DNA of 5,104 nt, taken from Brevundimonas sp. UBA7635 (GTDB taxonomy: Bacteria > Pseudomonadota > Alphaproteobacteria > Caulobacterales > Caulobacteraceae). Location of the stretch: positions 1 through 5,104 of the forward strand of contig DLIT01000156.1 in the NCBI GenBank assembly GCA_002483865.1. Reading direction: 5' to 3'. Under the pieces are notes generated by a model. The model was not told the DNA's origin. It saw nothing but the letters and a program-made list of their open reading frames with translations, and made no database searches. Both the position numbers and the translations under genes were made by a program. Positions 1-5,104 of the stretch are shown here, piece by piece (within the stretch, counting starts at the first letter, position 1; each line of letters opens with the position of its first letter).

Positions 1-1107
1 CAGCCGCACCGGACGGTCAAACACGCGCACGGCGAGCTCGCGCACGCCGTTCAACTGGCTGGCCCCGCCGGTCAGGACAATGCCTGCGCCCGGGTCCATA
101 CCAACCCCGGCTTGCCGCAGGCGGTCGCGCAGCAGTTCCAGGGTTTCCTCGACCCGGGGCGCGATGACCGTCTTGAGCATGGCGCGCGGCACGATGACGG
201 GACCGGCCGACGGGTCTTCACCACGCGGCGGAGCCTCAAGCATTTCGCGGTCCTCATTGGCGCTGGCCATGGCAGAGCCGTGCAGGGTCTTGAGCCGCTC
301 AGCCCCGGCCTTGGAGGTGGACAACCCGCGCGCGATATCCGCCGTGACGTGATCACCGCCAACGTTCAGGCTCTCGATGTGCAGCAGGGAGCGACCGCCC
401 CATACTGCCGCCGAGGTCGAGCCGCCGCCCATGTCGATACAGACGCTGCCCAGCTCCATCTCGTCTTCTTCCAGTGCCGCCAGGGATGACACTACCGGAG
501 CCGCCGCCACACCCTGCAGGTCCAGGTGGGCCAATTCCAGGCAATGGCTGAGCGCGCCAAAAGAACCCTCGGCCATGGAAACAACCAGCAGGTCCAGGCC
601 CAGCGAGCCACCCCGCATCGAGCGAGGATCATGCACCCCCCTCGCCCCATCCACCGACCAAGCGATGGGCAGGACGTGGATGGGCCTGCGATTGGGCAGG
701 CGGATCTGGGCCAGGGCCATGCCGATGGCGCGCGCCAGGTCGGCGTCGCTGATCGGATGGGCTCCCAGAGAAACCCGGGCCTGAACCCGGTGGCTGGCCA
801 TCTGGCCAATCGCCGTGGTGACAATGACGCCTGAAACCGGCGTCTGCGCGGCCCGCTCGGCGCGTTCCACGGCATGGCCGATGGCCTGGGCGGCTTCATC
901 CATGTTGACGATGGCTCCGCCGCGCACGCCGCGAGACTGAACATGGCTGGCCCCGGCGACGCGGATGGTGCGGTCGGCATGACGCACGCCGTCTGGTTTC
1001 ATGATGAAACAGGCGACCTTGGACTGACCCAGATCGAGCGCGGCCACGGCCGGGGCGCGCGGGGCACCTCGGGCTTGATCCGTGTTCGTATCGCGGCGTC
1101 CGGCCAT
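1..1107 (-). CDS. ftsA: Cell division protein FtsA, 3' end outside window
   Basis: FtsA is an actin-fold ATPase that binds the FtsZ C-terminus, tethers the Z-ring to the inner membrane and recruits later divisome proteins. The frame is open from the ATG at 1107 to the window edge, giving 369 codons with no stop. Visible motifs are the phosphate-1 loop ALDLGQSKVACF (about residues 23-34), a 1C/SHS2-like region (about 85-165, including GVIVTTAIGQM), the phosphate-2 loop CIDMGGGST (223-231) and the adenosine motif GIVLTGGASQLNG (342-354). The C-terminal part, including the amphipathic membrane-targeting helix expected of the family, lies beyond position 1. The ATG is chosen because AGGATAGG (1114-1121) precedes it by 6 nt and the conserved first strand starts about 20 residues in; an in-frame TTG at 1113 is less likely. 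The gene lies 26 bp after ftsQ, so the two are probably co-transcribed, with ftsZ expected next outside the window. The short Arg/Ala-rich N-terminal extension (residues 2-20) precedes the actin fold. Confidence 0.96.
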   Translation of the reverse strand, partial: MAGRRDTNTDQARGAPRAPAVAALDLGQSKVACFIMKPDGVRHADRTIRVAGASHVQSRGVRGGAIVNMDEAAQAIGHAVERAERAAQTPVSGVIVTTAIGQMASHRVQARVSLGAHPISDADLARAIGMALAQIRLPNRRPIHVLPIAWSVDGARGVHDPRSMRGGSLGLDLLVVSMAEGSFGALSHCLELAHLDLQGVAAAPVVSSLAALEEDEMELGSVCIDMGGGSTSAAVWGGRSLLHIESLNVGGDHVTADIARGLSTSKAGAERLKTLHGSAMASANEDREMLEAPPRGEDPSAGPVIVPRAMLKTVIAPRVEETLELLRDRLRQAGVGMDPGAGIVLTGGASQLNGVRELAVRVFDRPVRL

Positions 1108-1113
1108 GGCCAA

Positions 1114-1121
1114 CCTATCCT
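1114..1121 (-). promoter_or_regulatory. Shine-Dalgarno-like site of ftsA
   Basis: AGGATAGG on the minus strand ends 6 nt before ATG 1107, inside the 26-bp ftsQ-ftsA spacer. It supports the ATG over the in-frame TTG at 1113, which would overlap the site. The match is moderate (two AGG/GGA-type cores rather than a full GGAGG). Confidence 0.55.
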
Positions 1122-1133
1122 GACTTGCGGGGT

Positions 1134-1976
1134 TCAGACGTCGCCTTCGACAGGTCGCACTGCGACCTCTTCGGGCGTGCGGAGATCAACCCGGGCAAAG
1201 CCCAGGTCCAGAAGGCGTTCGCGCTGGTCCAGGGCATCCAGCCGGATCAGCGCCGATTCCTGATCGACAGCCGGAAGCTGGATCAGGCTGCCGTCGCGCA
1301 GACGCAGGTCCCAGCGGCGTTCGTCAACCCGTACCAGGGCATCGATGCGCGTCATCAGGCGCGGGCGCTGACCCAGAAGCGGCAGGATGTCGGCCGCAGC
1401 CTGGTCGGCACCTTTTCCGACGACCAGAGGCAGGGTCGGATAGCGCCCGGCATCGGCCCCGCGAATGACCTCGCCATGGCTGTCGATGACGAAGGCCTGG
1501 CCTCCGGTCTGCCAGACGGCCAGGCGGTCGTGCTCGGTAACATTGACGATGAGGGTATCGGGCAACAGGCGCACGACCTGGGCCTCCTTGACCCAGCCCA
1601 CGGCCATCACCCGCTCGCGCACCTCATCCAGATCGAGACCAACGATGGGCGCGCCAGACTGGACGGCCACGGCACGCTGGATCGCAGCCTGGGCCTCGGG
1701 CGAGGCCCCGGTCACGTGCAGCTTCTTGACCTTCAGGCCCATGCCCGTGGTGATGGCGTCAACGCGGTTGGATATGGAAGTCGAGATCCGCTCGGCCCGC
1801 GCCCCGGTGGCCAGGACACCGCCCACGACCACGACACCGGCAGCCAGGCAGATGACCACAGCGCGCGGAGACAGGTCCAGTTGGCCAAGCGCCGACACGC
1901 GGCCAGAGCCGTTGCCCCGACCCTGCCCCTTGCCCTTAGAGCCTTGCCGCCGTCCGCCGCGAACTACCGCCGGCAT
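1134..1976 (-). CDS. ftsQ: Cell division protein FtsQ
   Basis: FtsQ is a bitopic inner-membrane divisome protein whose periplasmic part holds FtsB/FtsL and links early to late division proteins. The product is 280 aa. It has a basic, Gly-rich cytoplasmic tail (residues 1-38, with Arg/Lys/Gly repeats about 6-26), one transmembrane helix (about 39-58, AVVICLAAGVVVVGGVLATG), a POTRA domain (about 82-152, from VKKLHVTGASPEA through LPDTLIVNVTEHDRLAVWQ) and a C-terminal beta domain (about 153-275, with WDLRLRDGSLIQLP and VDLRTPEEVAVRP). Length and order fit alphaproteobacterial FtsQ, and the MPAVVRGG start resembles Caulobacterales homologues. The ATG at 1976 is preferred because GGAGG (1984-1988) lies 7 nt upstream; an in-frame TTG at 1997 would put that ribosome site inside the gene. 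The start overlaps the ddl end by 13 bp, which suggests coupled translation, and ftsA follows after 26 bp. A CtrA-like box lies about 130 bp upstream, inside ddl. Confidence 0.95.
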   Translation of the reverse strand: MPAVVRGGRRQGSKGKGQGRGNGSGRVSALGQLDLSPRAVVICLAAGVVVVGGVLATGARAERISTSISNRVDAITTGMGLKVKKLHVTGASPEAQAAIQRAVAVQSGAPIVGLDLDEVRERVMAVGWVKEAQVVRLLPDTLIVNVTEHDRLAVWQTGGQAFVIDSHGEVIRGADAGRYPTLPLVVGKGADQAAADILPLLGQRPRLMTRIDALVRVDERRWDLRLRDGSLIQLPAVDQESALIRLDALDQRERLLDLGFARVDLRTPEEVAVRPVEGDV

Positions 1977-2902
1977 GAAGCGTCCTCCACCAACCAACGA
2001 ACCAGAGTGCGATAATCCAAACCGGCATGGGCGGCCTGCTCAGGCGCGAGCGAGGTCGGGGTCATGCCGGGCTGAGTATTGACCTCCAGCAAGACAAGAA
2101 CATCCTTAACGTCGTCATAACGGAAGTCGGATCGGGAGATGCCACGGCAATCCAGCGCCGCGTGGGCCAACTCTGCCTGACGTAAAGCCTTGTCAAAGAC
2201 GTGCGGCGGCAAAGGTGCTGGCAGGACGTGGACCGAACCGCCCGGCGAATACTTGGCCTCATAGTCATAGAAACCGCGGGTCGAGGTGATCTCGGTCACG
2301 GTCAGGGCGCGCGGACCGGATGCCTCGCCCAGAACGGCCACGGCCAGTTCCTTGCCAGGAATGAACGGTTCAACCAGAATCTGCTTGCCGTGACGGGCTT
2401 CCTCATCACCCGCAATGGCGGCGACCGGCGCATCGTCTTCCTTGACGATGTGGACCCCGACGGACGAGCCGTCACGGTTCGGTTTGGCCACATAGGGCAC
2501 CGGCAGGACATGGCGGCTGGCGACGTCTTGGCGGTTGAAAAGACCGCCAGCCGGAACAGTGACGCCAGCATCCTTGAGAACGGCCTTGGTGCGATGCTTG
2601 TCCATCGCCAGCGCCGAGGCAGTCACGCCCGAATGAGTATAGGGAATCTCCAGCGTCTCGAGGATGCCTTGAACACAACCATCCTCGCCCCATGCGCCGT
2701 GCAGGGCATTGAAGACAACATCGGGCTTCAGCTCCATCAGCACCTGCGCCAGATCATGGCCCGCGTCCACGCGACTGACCTTCGCGACCTGCCCCTCCAG
2801 GGCATCTGCACACATGGCACCGGAATCCAGAGAAACTTCGCGTTCCGAGGAGATCCCCCCCATCAGAACGGCAACATGTAGGGATTCAAGTGGCGCGCGC
2901 AT
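1964..2902 (-). CDS. ddl: D-alanine--D-alanine ligase
   Basis: Ddl is a cytoplasmic ATP-grasp ligase that joins two D-Ala to make the dipeptide MurF adds to the muramyl tripeptide. The product is 312 aa, full length for the family. Visible motifs: N-terminal strand LHVAVLMGGISSEREVS (8-24); LHGAWGEDG (67-75); YTHSGVTASALAMDKHRTK (88-106), with the substrate Ser and Lys102; ATP-grasp YVAKPNRDGSSVGV (137-150); LVEPFIPGKEL (176-186); FYDYEAKYSPGGS (211-223); Arg257 and Asp259 in RSDF; and the metal and substrate site LLEVNTQPGMTPTSL (271-285), with Glu273 and Asn275. ATG 2902 is the only standard start between the conserved first strand and the upstream in-frame stop. No Shine-Dalgarno lies at normal distance; the nearest G-rich site, GGGGGAGG (2923-2930), is 20 nt away. 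The gene follows a 194-bp spacer with structured elements and overlaps ftsQ by 13 bp. Its position between murB and ftsQ suits the name ddlB; I cannot exclude a second ddl elsewhere. Confidence 0.96.
   Translation of the reverse strand: MRAPLESLHVAVLMGGISSEREVSLDSGAMCADALEGQVAKVSRVDAGHDLAQVLMELKPDVVFNALHGAWGEDGCVQGILETLEIPYTHSGVTASALAMDKHRTKAVLKDAGVTVPAGGLFNRQDVASRHVLPVPYVAKPNRDGSSVGVHIVKEDDAPVAAIAGDEEARHGKQILVEPFIPGKELAVAVLGEASGPRALTVTEITSTRGFYDYEAKYSPGGSVHVLPAPLPPHVFDKALRQAELAHAALDCRGISRSDFRYDDVKDVLVLLEVNTQPGMTPTSLAPEQAAHAGLDYRTLVRWLVEDASCRR
1984..1988 (-). promoter_or_regulatory. Shine-Dalgarno of ftsQ, within ddl
   Basis: The minus strand reads GGTGGAGGACGCTTCATG. The GGAGG core ends 7 nt before ATG 1976, an ideal spacing, and so settles the ftsQ start in favour of MPAVV rather than the upstream TTG at 1997. 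The site lies inside the last codons of ddl, so ribosomes finishing ddl pass over it; translational coupling is likely but inferred. Confidence 0.85.
2106..2121 (-). promoter_or_regulatory. Candidate CtrA box for an ftsQA promoter, inside ddl
   Basis: The plus strand reads TTAA, seven bases, then ATAAC; the minus strand reads TTAT-N7-TTAA. This matches 7 of 8 fixed bases of the CtrA recognition pattern TTAA-N7-TTAA. It lies in the ddl 3' region (codons for YDDVK), about 130 bp upstream of the ftsQ ATG. TTAA occurs only three times in this GC-rich window. Codons here (TAT, GTT, GTT, CTT, then AAT ACT) are more AT-ending than elsewhere in ddl, as expected if DNA binding constrains them. In Caulobacter crescentus, ftsQA transcription is controlled by CtrA. 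I see no convincing -10 downstream, and one near-match can be chance. Confidence 0.4.
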
Positions 2903-2922
2903 GAGACAAACCCGAAGACTAG

Positions 2923-2930
2923 CCTCCCCC
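2923..2930 (-). promoter_or_regulatory. Distant Shine-Dalgarno-like G-rich site of ddl
   Basis: GGGGGAGG on the minus strand is the only good anti-16S match upstream of ddl, but it ends 20 nt before ATG 2902, well beyond the usual 5-10 nt. In-frame codons between it and the ATG include no ATG, GTG or TTG. Its first three G residues (2930-2928) are shared with an arm of the dyad at 2928-2969, so pairing of that arm would partly cover it. Whether it is used is unknown. Confidence 0.35.
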
Positions 2931-2969
2931 TATCGCCTCAATAGGGTTAACCGCTTGGAAACGATAGGG
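2928..2969 (-). promoter_or_regulatory. 42-bp three-block dyad upstream of ddl (operator or leader structure)
   Basis: Outer arms CCCTATCG (2928-2935) and CGATAGGG (2962-2969) are exact inverted repeats. The 8-bp palindrome GGTTAACC (2945-2952) lies exactly at their centre, 2948.5. Three further base pairs between the blocks are also symmetric (2938/2959, 2939/2958, 2941/2956). The element is 26-67 nt upstream of the ddl ATG, in non-coding DNA. It could be a protein-binding operator; the core TTAACCCT on the minus strand resembles a CtrA half-site. It could also be an RNA leader: in the transcript the arm at 2935-2928 can pair with the distal CCCUAUCG (2969-2962) or with a nearer CCCUAU (2946-2941), and it touches the G-rich ribosome-site candidate at 2923-2930. 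The symmetry is directly seen; function is inferred. Confidence 0.5.
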
Positions 2970-3011
2970 CGCAGGGCGAGGAAATGCACGTTACGCCACC
3001 GGAAACCGCAG

Positions 3012-3081
3012 CCCTCACCCTTTCGCCCGGCGAAGGGCCGCCGGCCCTTCGGGGCTCAAGCCCTCTCCCGCCGGGAGAGGG
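3012..3081. repeat. REP-like multi-hairpin intergenic repeat between murB and ddl
   Basis: A 70-bp GC-rich block starts 15 bp after the murB stop. It contains CCCTCTCCC-GCC-GGGAGAGGG (3061-3081, 9-bp perfect stem) and CGAAGGGCC-GCC-GGCCCTTCG (3031-3051, 9-bp perfect stem with the same GCC loop). Two smaller inverted repeats are TTCGCC-C-GGCGAA (3022-3034) and GGGCT-CA-AGCCC (3052-3063). The left edge CCCTCACCC (3012-3020) can also pair with the right edge GGGAGAGGG with one mismatch, so the whole block could fold as one unit. Composition and form resemble the dispersed palindromic intergenic repeats of Caulobacterales and other GC-rich proteobacteria. No T-run follows on the minus strand, so it is not a classic intrinsic terminator; it may protect or attenuate the murB mRNA. 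Only one copy is in the window, so dispersal is unproven here. Confidence 0.7.
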
Positions 3082-3096
3082 ATAGAAGAGAGTGGA

Positions 3097-4005
3097 TCAG
3101 GGGCGGCCGATCCGCTTGATTTCCCAGTTCAGTTGGATCCCGGCCTTTTCCAGGACATCAGCGCGCACCGCCTCGCCCAGGCTCTCAAGGTCGGCGGCCG
3201 TCGCCTCGCCAGGGTTGATCATGAAGTTGGCGTGCAACTCACTGAACTTGGCCCCGCCGCCGGTGACGGCGTGCAGTCGGCCCCGCCAGCCAGCCTCATC
3301 GACCAGCTTCCACGACGAATGACCCTCAGGGTTCTTGAAGGTCGAGCCGCCGGTCTTTTCGCGAATCGGCTGGGTGGTTTCGCGGCGCGAGGTAATCTCG
3401 GCGATGCGGGCGGCCACGGCCTGCGGCTCATCGGCGCGGCCCTCGAAGCGGGCCTCAATCCAGATGATGTCAGCCGGGGCATTGGAATGACGGTAGGTAT
3501 AGCCAAAATCGGCAAGCTTCAGCTCGACCACCTCGCCCTTGCGGTTCACGCCGCGGGCCGAAACCAGGACGTCCTTGGTCTCGGAGCCATAGCAGCCCGC
3601 GTTCATTGTCAGCGCCCCGCCGACAGAGCCCGGAATACCAGCGTAAAACTCCAGCCCCGCAATGCCTGCCTTGGCCGAGGCGCGGGCGACCATGGAATCC
3701 AGCGCCCCAGCGCCTGCCGTAATGGTCGTGCCTTCGGCTGTCACCTGGCCCCAGGCCCGGCCTGCCAGTCGGATGATGACACCGGCCACGCCACCGTCGC
3801 GCACGATGACATTGGAGCCGACGCCCAGCGGATAGACCGGCACGTTTTCAGGCAGAACCTTCAAAAAGGCGATCAGGTCATCTTCGTCGGCCGGAATGAA
3901 CAGGGTCTCGGCCGGGCCGCCCACACGGAACCAGGTATAGGGAGCCAGTGTCTCATTCAGCAGCAACTTGCCGCGCACGGTCGGAAGGTTGTCAGTCCAG
4001 CTCAT
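3097..4005 (-). CDS. murB: UDP-N-acetylenolpyruvoylglucosamine reductase
   Basis: MurB is a cytoplasmic FAD enzyme that uses NADPH to reduce UDP-GlcNAc-enolpyruvate (the MurA product) to UDP-MurNAc, the MurC substrate. The product is 302 aa. It shows the FAD-binding half with [10 protein letters not shown] (24-33) and [15 protein letters not shown] (59-73), the flavin loop [20 protein letters not shown] (117-136), and YTYRHSN (169-175). The C-terminal catalytic part has GGSTFKNP (219-226), with the expected general acid Ser221, and NWEIKRIG (293-300), with Glu295. Length and the YRHS form fit type II MurB, which lacks the E. coli-type extra loop. ATG 4005 is chosen because the homologous region starts within about 10 residues. 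Its ribosome site is weak: AGG at 4009-4011 is only 3 nt away. The same frame runs open up to 4167 inside murC, but that extension lacks family motifs. The linker between RG (241-242) and GGA (250-252) seems a few residues longer than in MurB sequences I know. A 106-bp spacer separates it from murC. Confidence 0.96.
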   Translation of the reverse strand: MSWTDNLPTVRGKLLLNETLAPYTWFRVGGPAETLFIPADEDDLIAFLKVLPENVPVYPLGVGSNVIVRDGGVAGVIIRLAGRAWGQVTAEGTTITAGAGALDSMVARASAKAGIAGLEFYAGIPGSVGGALTMNAGCYGSETKDVLVSARGVNRKGEVVELKLADFGYTYRHSNAPADIIWIEARFEGRADEPQAVAARIAEITSRRETTQPIREKTGGSTFKNPEGHSSWKLVDEAGWRGRLHAVTGGGAKFSELHANFMINPGEATAADLESLGEAVRADVLEKAGIQLNWEIKRIGRP

Positions 4006-4028
4006 AAACCTGTTCGCATCCGGGCCTT

Positions 4029-4042
4029 GGCCCCGCGGGGCC
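4029..4042. repeat. 14-bp perfect palindrome in the murC-murB spacer
   Basis: GGCCCCGCGGGGCC is fully self-complementary and lies 24-37 nt upstream of the murB ATG. It overlaps a second short inverted repeat, GGGCC-TT-GGCCC (4022-4033), so two alternative small hairpins are possible. There is no T-run after it on the minus strand, which argues against an intrinsic terminator. In GC-rich DNA such palindromes arise by chance fairly often, so no function is claimed. Confidence 0.5.
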
Positions 4043-4043
4043 G

Positions 4044-4067
4044 GTCTTAAATCTGAAAAAGCGTCAT
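4044..4067 (-). promoter_or_regulatory. Weak candidate housekeeping promoter before murB
   Basis: The 106-bp murC-murB spacer has one AT-rich patch. On the minus strand it reads ATGACG (4067-4062), ten bases, then TTTAAGAC (4051-4044). This partly matches the Caulobacter housekeeping pattern of TTGACG followed at short spacing by GCTANAWC: the -35 is 5 of 6, the -10 poor. Transcription would start near the palindrome at 4029-4042. Chance is a fair alternative, and murB may simply be read through from murC. Confidence 0.2.
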
Positions 4068-4111
4068 TCTCGGGACAGCGGCTGGAGATGACACCGCACG
4101 CTAGCCCGCCT

Positions 4112-5104
4112 CTAGGCGAGGGCTTCAAGTTGGGCTGGCAGGGCATAGGCCCAGGCGGTGATGTCACCCGCCCCCAGGCAGACGACCAGATCGCCCGGCC
4201 GGGCTTCCTCGCGGATCACACGCGGCAGGGCAGCGGCGCTCTCCAGCGCCGCGACATGACGGTGGCCATACTGCTTGATGCCGCTGACGAGCGCGTGCTT
4301 GTCCACTCCCTCGATCGGGCCCTCCCCCGCCGGATAGACATCGGCCACCAGAACGGTGTCCGCATCCGAGAAGCAGGTCGAGAACTCTTCCATCAGGTCG
4401 CGCAGACGGGTGTAGCGGTGCGGCTGGACCACGGCGATGACCCGGCCGGGCTCATCGGTGTTGTGGACCACCTGGCGGGCCGCTTTCAGCACAGCAGCGA
4501 TCTCGACCGGGTGGTGGCCATAGTCGTCAATGATACGCACGCCATCCGTTACGCCCGTGGTCGTAAAGCGGCGCTTGACCCCGCCAAAGCCAGCCAGACC
4601 GGCACGGATCGCCTCGTCATCGACGCCGACCTCACGCGCGACCGCTATCGCCGCCAGGGCGTTGGAGATATTGTGCCAGCCCGCCATCGGCAGATACAGG
4701 CCCTCGATCCGCAAAGGCTCGTCCAACGCAGCCAGTCCCTGCCCCTGGATCACCACGTCAAAGCGTGAGCCGTCCGGCGACATCTGTACGTTATCGGCCC
4801 GCACCATGGCCTGCGGGTTCAGGCCATAGGTGATCAGACGGCGGTTGGAAATCTGGGCCGCCAGCTTCTGCACCTCGGGATGATCCAGACAGACCACGCC
4901 GAAACCATAGAAGGGAATATCCTCGATAAAGTCCCGGAACGCCTTCTTGGCAGCATCAAAGGTGCCATAGTGGTCGAGGTGCTCCGGATCGATATTGGTG
5001 ATGATCGCGACCGTGCACTTCAGGCGCAGGAAGGAGCCATCCGACTCGTCAGCCTCGACCACGATCCAGTCGCCGTCACCGACCTTGGCGTTGGTCCCAT
5101 AGGC
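4112..5104 (-). CDS. murC: UDP-N-acetylmuramate--L-alanine ligase, 5' end outside window
   Basis: MurC is the cytoplasmic Mur ligase that uses ATP to add L-Ala to UDP-MurNAc, the first residue of the stem peptide. The frame is open to the window edge, so 330 residues are visible. About 140 N-terminal residues, with the UDP-binding domain and the GTHGKT-type P-loop, should lie beyond 5104. Visible motifs, numbered from the first visible residue: [13 protein letters not shown] (1-13); the central-domain [13 protein letters not shown] (16-28), with the conserved metal-site Glu; [11 protein letters not shown] (36-46); [11 protein letters not shown] (142-152); VKRRFTTTG (176-184); [12 protein letters not shown] (191-202); [10 protein letters not shown] (225-234); [14 protein letters not shown] (256-269); and [10 protein letters not shown] (309-318). 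The GHHP and PHRYTR motifs separate MurC from MurD, MurE and MurF. It ends in TAG, 106 bp before the murB start. murG and ftsW are the usual upstream neighbours but are outside the window. Confidence 0.97.
   Translation of the reverse strand, partial: AYGTNAKVGDGDWIVVEADESDGSFLRLKCTVAIITNIDPEHLDHYGTFDAAKKAFRDFIEDIPFYGFGVVCLDHPEVQKLAAQISNRRLITYGLNPQAMVRADNVQMSPDGSRFDVVIQGQGLAALDEPLRIEGLYLPMAGWHNISNALAAIAVAREVGVDDEAIRAGLAGFGGVKRRFTTTGVTDGVRIIDDYGHHPVEIAAVLKAARQVVHNTDEPGRVIAVVQPHRYTRLRDLMEEFSTCFSDADTVLVADVYPAGEGPIEGVDKHALVSGIKQYGHRHVAALESAAALPRVIREEARPGDLVVCLGAGDITAWAYALPAQLEALA

Noticed and set aside
492..980. Minus-strand open frame of 162 codons inside the ftsA region
   Set aside because: It is out of frame with ftsA. 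The FtsA frame is open across the whole of 1-1107 and carries all the actin-fold motifs.
1977..1997. TTG start for ftsQ at 1997
   Set aside because: It would place the strong GGAGG inside the gene; ATG 1976 has ideal spacing and a Caulobacterales-like MPAVVRGG start.
1125..2015. Long plus-strand open frame of 296 codons opposite ftsQ
   Set aside because: It is an antisense shadow of ftsQ in GC-rich DNA. Its translation has no recognisable domain, while the minus strand encodes a complete FtsQ.
2823..2887. GANTC methylation sites near the ddl start (2823-2827, 2883-2887) as cell-cycle control sites
   Set aside because: Several other GANTC sites are scattered through the coding sequences and none lies in the intergenic regions, so these give no specific regulatory signal.
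3031..3081. Intrinsic terminator after murB
   Set aside because: The stems are strong, but no T-run follows them on the minus strand (nor an obvious one on the plus strand), so it is listed as a repeat instead.
3133..4050. Long plus-strand open frame of 305 codons opposite murB, and similar plus-strand frames at 2201-2881 and 3968-4768
   Set aside because: All are antisense to well-supported genes, have no family motifs and are expected from high GC3 on the real strand.
4006..4167. Upstream in-frame extension of murB to 4167, overlapping murC
   Set aside because: The extra 54 residues are low-complexity, match nothing in MurB and would overlap murC by 56 bp. ATG 4005 gives a normal N-terminus and length.
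1..5104. Undescribed defence, mobile or biosynthetic system
   Set aside because: Every coding stretch is accounted for by murC, murB, ddl, ftsQ and ftsA. There are no transposase, integrase, toxin, CRISPR or phage-like signals on either strand.

Overview
The window is a stretch of a bacterial dcw (division and cell wall) cluster, read entirely from the minus strand. In transcription order (right to left) it holds murC (5' part outside the window), murB, ddl, ftsQ and ftsA (3' end outside the window). All five genes are recognisable from family motifs. None shows a frameshift, a premature stop or loss of a key residue. I see no mobile element, tRNA, rRNA, CRISPR array or new accessory system. 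This is a conserved core region, and its less ordinary content is in the spacers and in one coding-embedded motif.

Organism: an alphaproteobacterium, most likely Caulobacterales (Caulobacter/Brevundimonas type). The grounds are GC-rich DNA with strong GC3 bias, the order murC-murB-ddl-ftsQ-ftsA, the FtsQ N-terminus starting MPAVVRGG, alphaproteobacterial-style Ddl and MurB motifs, a CtrA-like TTAA-N7-(A/T)TAA box upstream of ftsQ, and a GC-rich CCCTCTCCC-type palindromic intergenic repeat. The genus is inferred, not proven.

Layout: 5104-4112 murC (330 C-terminal residues visible); 4111-4006 spacer of 106 bp with a 14-bp perfect palindrome and one AT-rich patch; 4005-3097 murB; 3096-2903 spacer of 194 bp with a compact multi-hairpin repeat (3012-3081) next to murB and a 42-bp three-block dyad (2928-2969) just upstream of ddl; 2902-1964 ddl; ftsQ 1976-1134, overlapping ddl by 13 bp and with a strong Shine-Dalgarno inside ddl; 26-bp spacer; ftsA 1107-1, open to the window edge.

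How the genes work together: MurC, MurB and Ddl make cytoplasmic peptidoglycan precursors. MurB makes UDP-MurNAc, MurC adds the first L-Ala, and Ddl makes the D-Ala-D-Ala that is later added by MurF. FtsQ (inner membrane) and FtsA (membrane-tethered actin homologue) are divisome proteins that join the Z-ring to septal wall synthesis. The tight ddl-ftsQ-ftsA packing suggests one transcription unit. The two larger spacers and the candidate CtrA box suggest possible internal promoters or regulation before murB, ddl and ftsQ.
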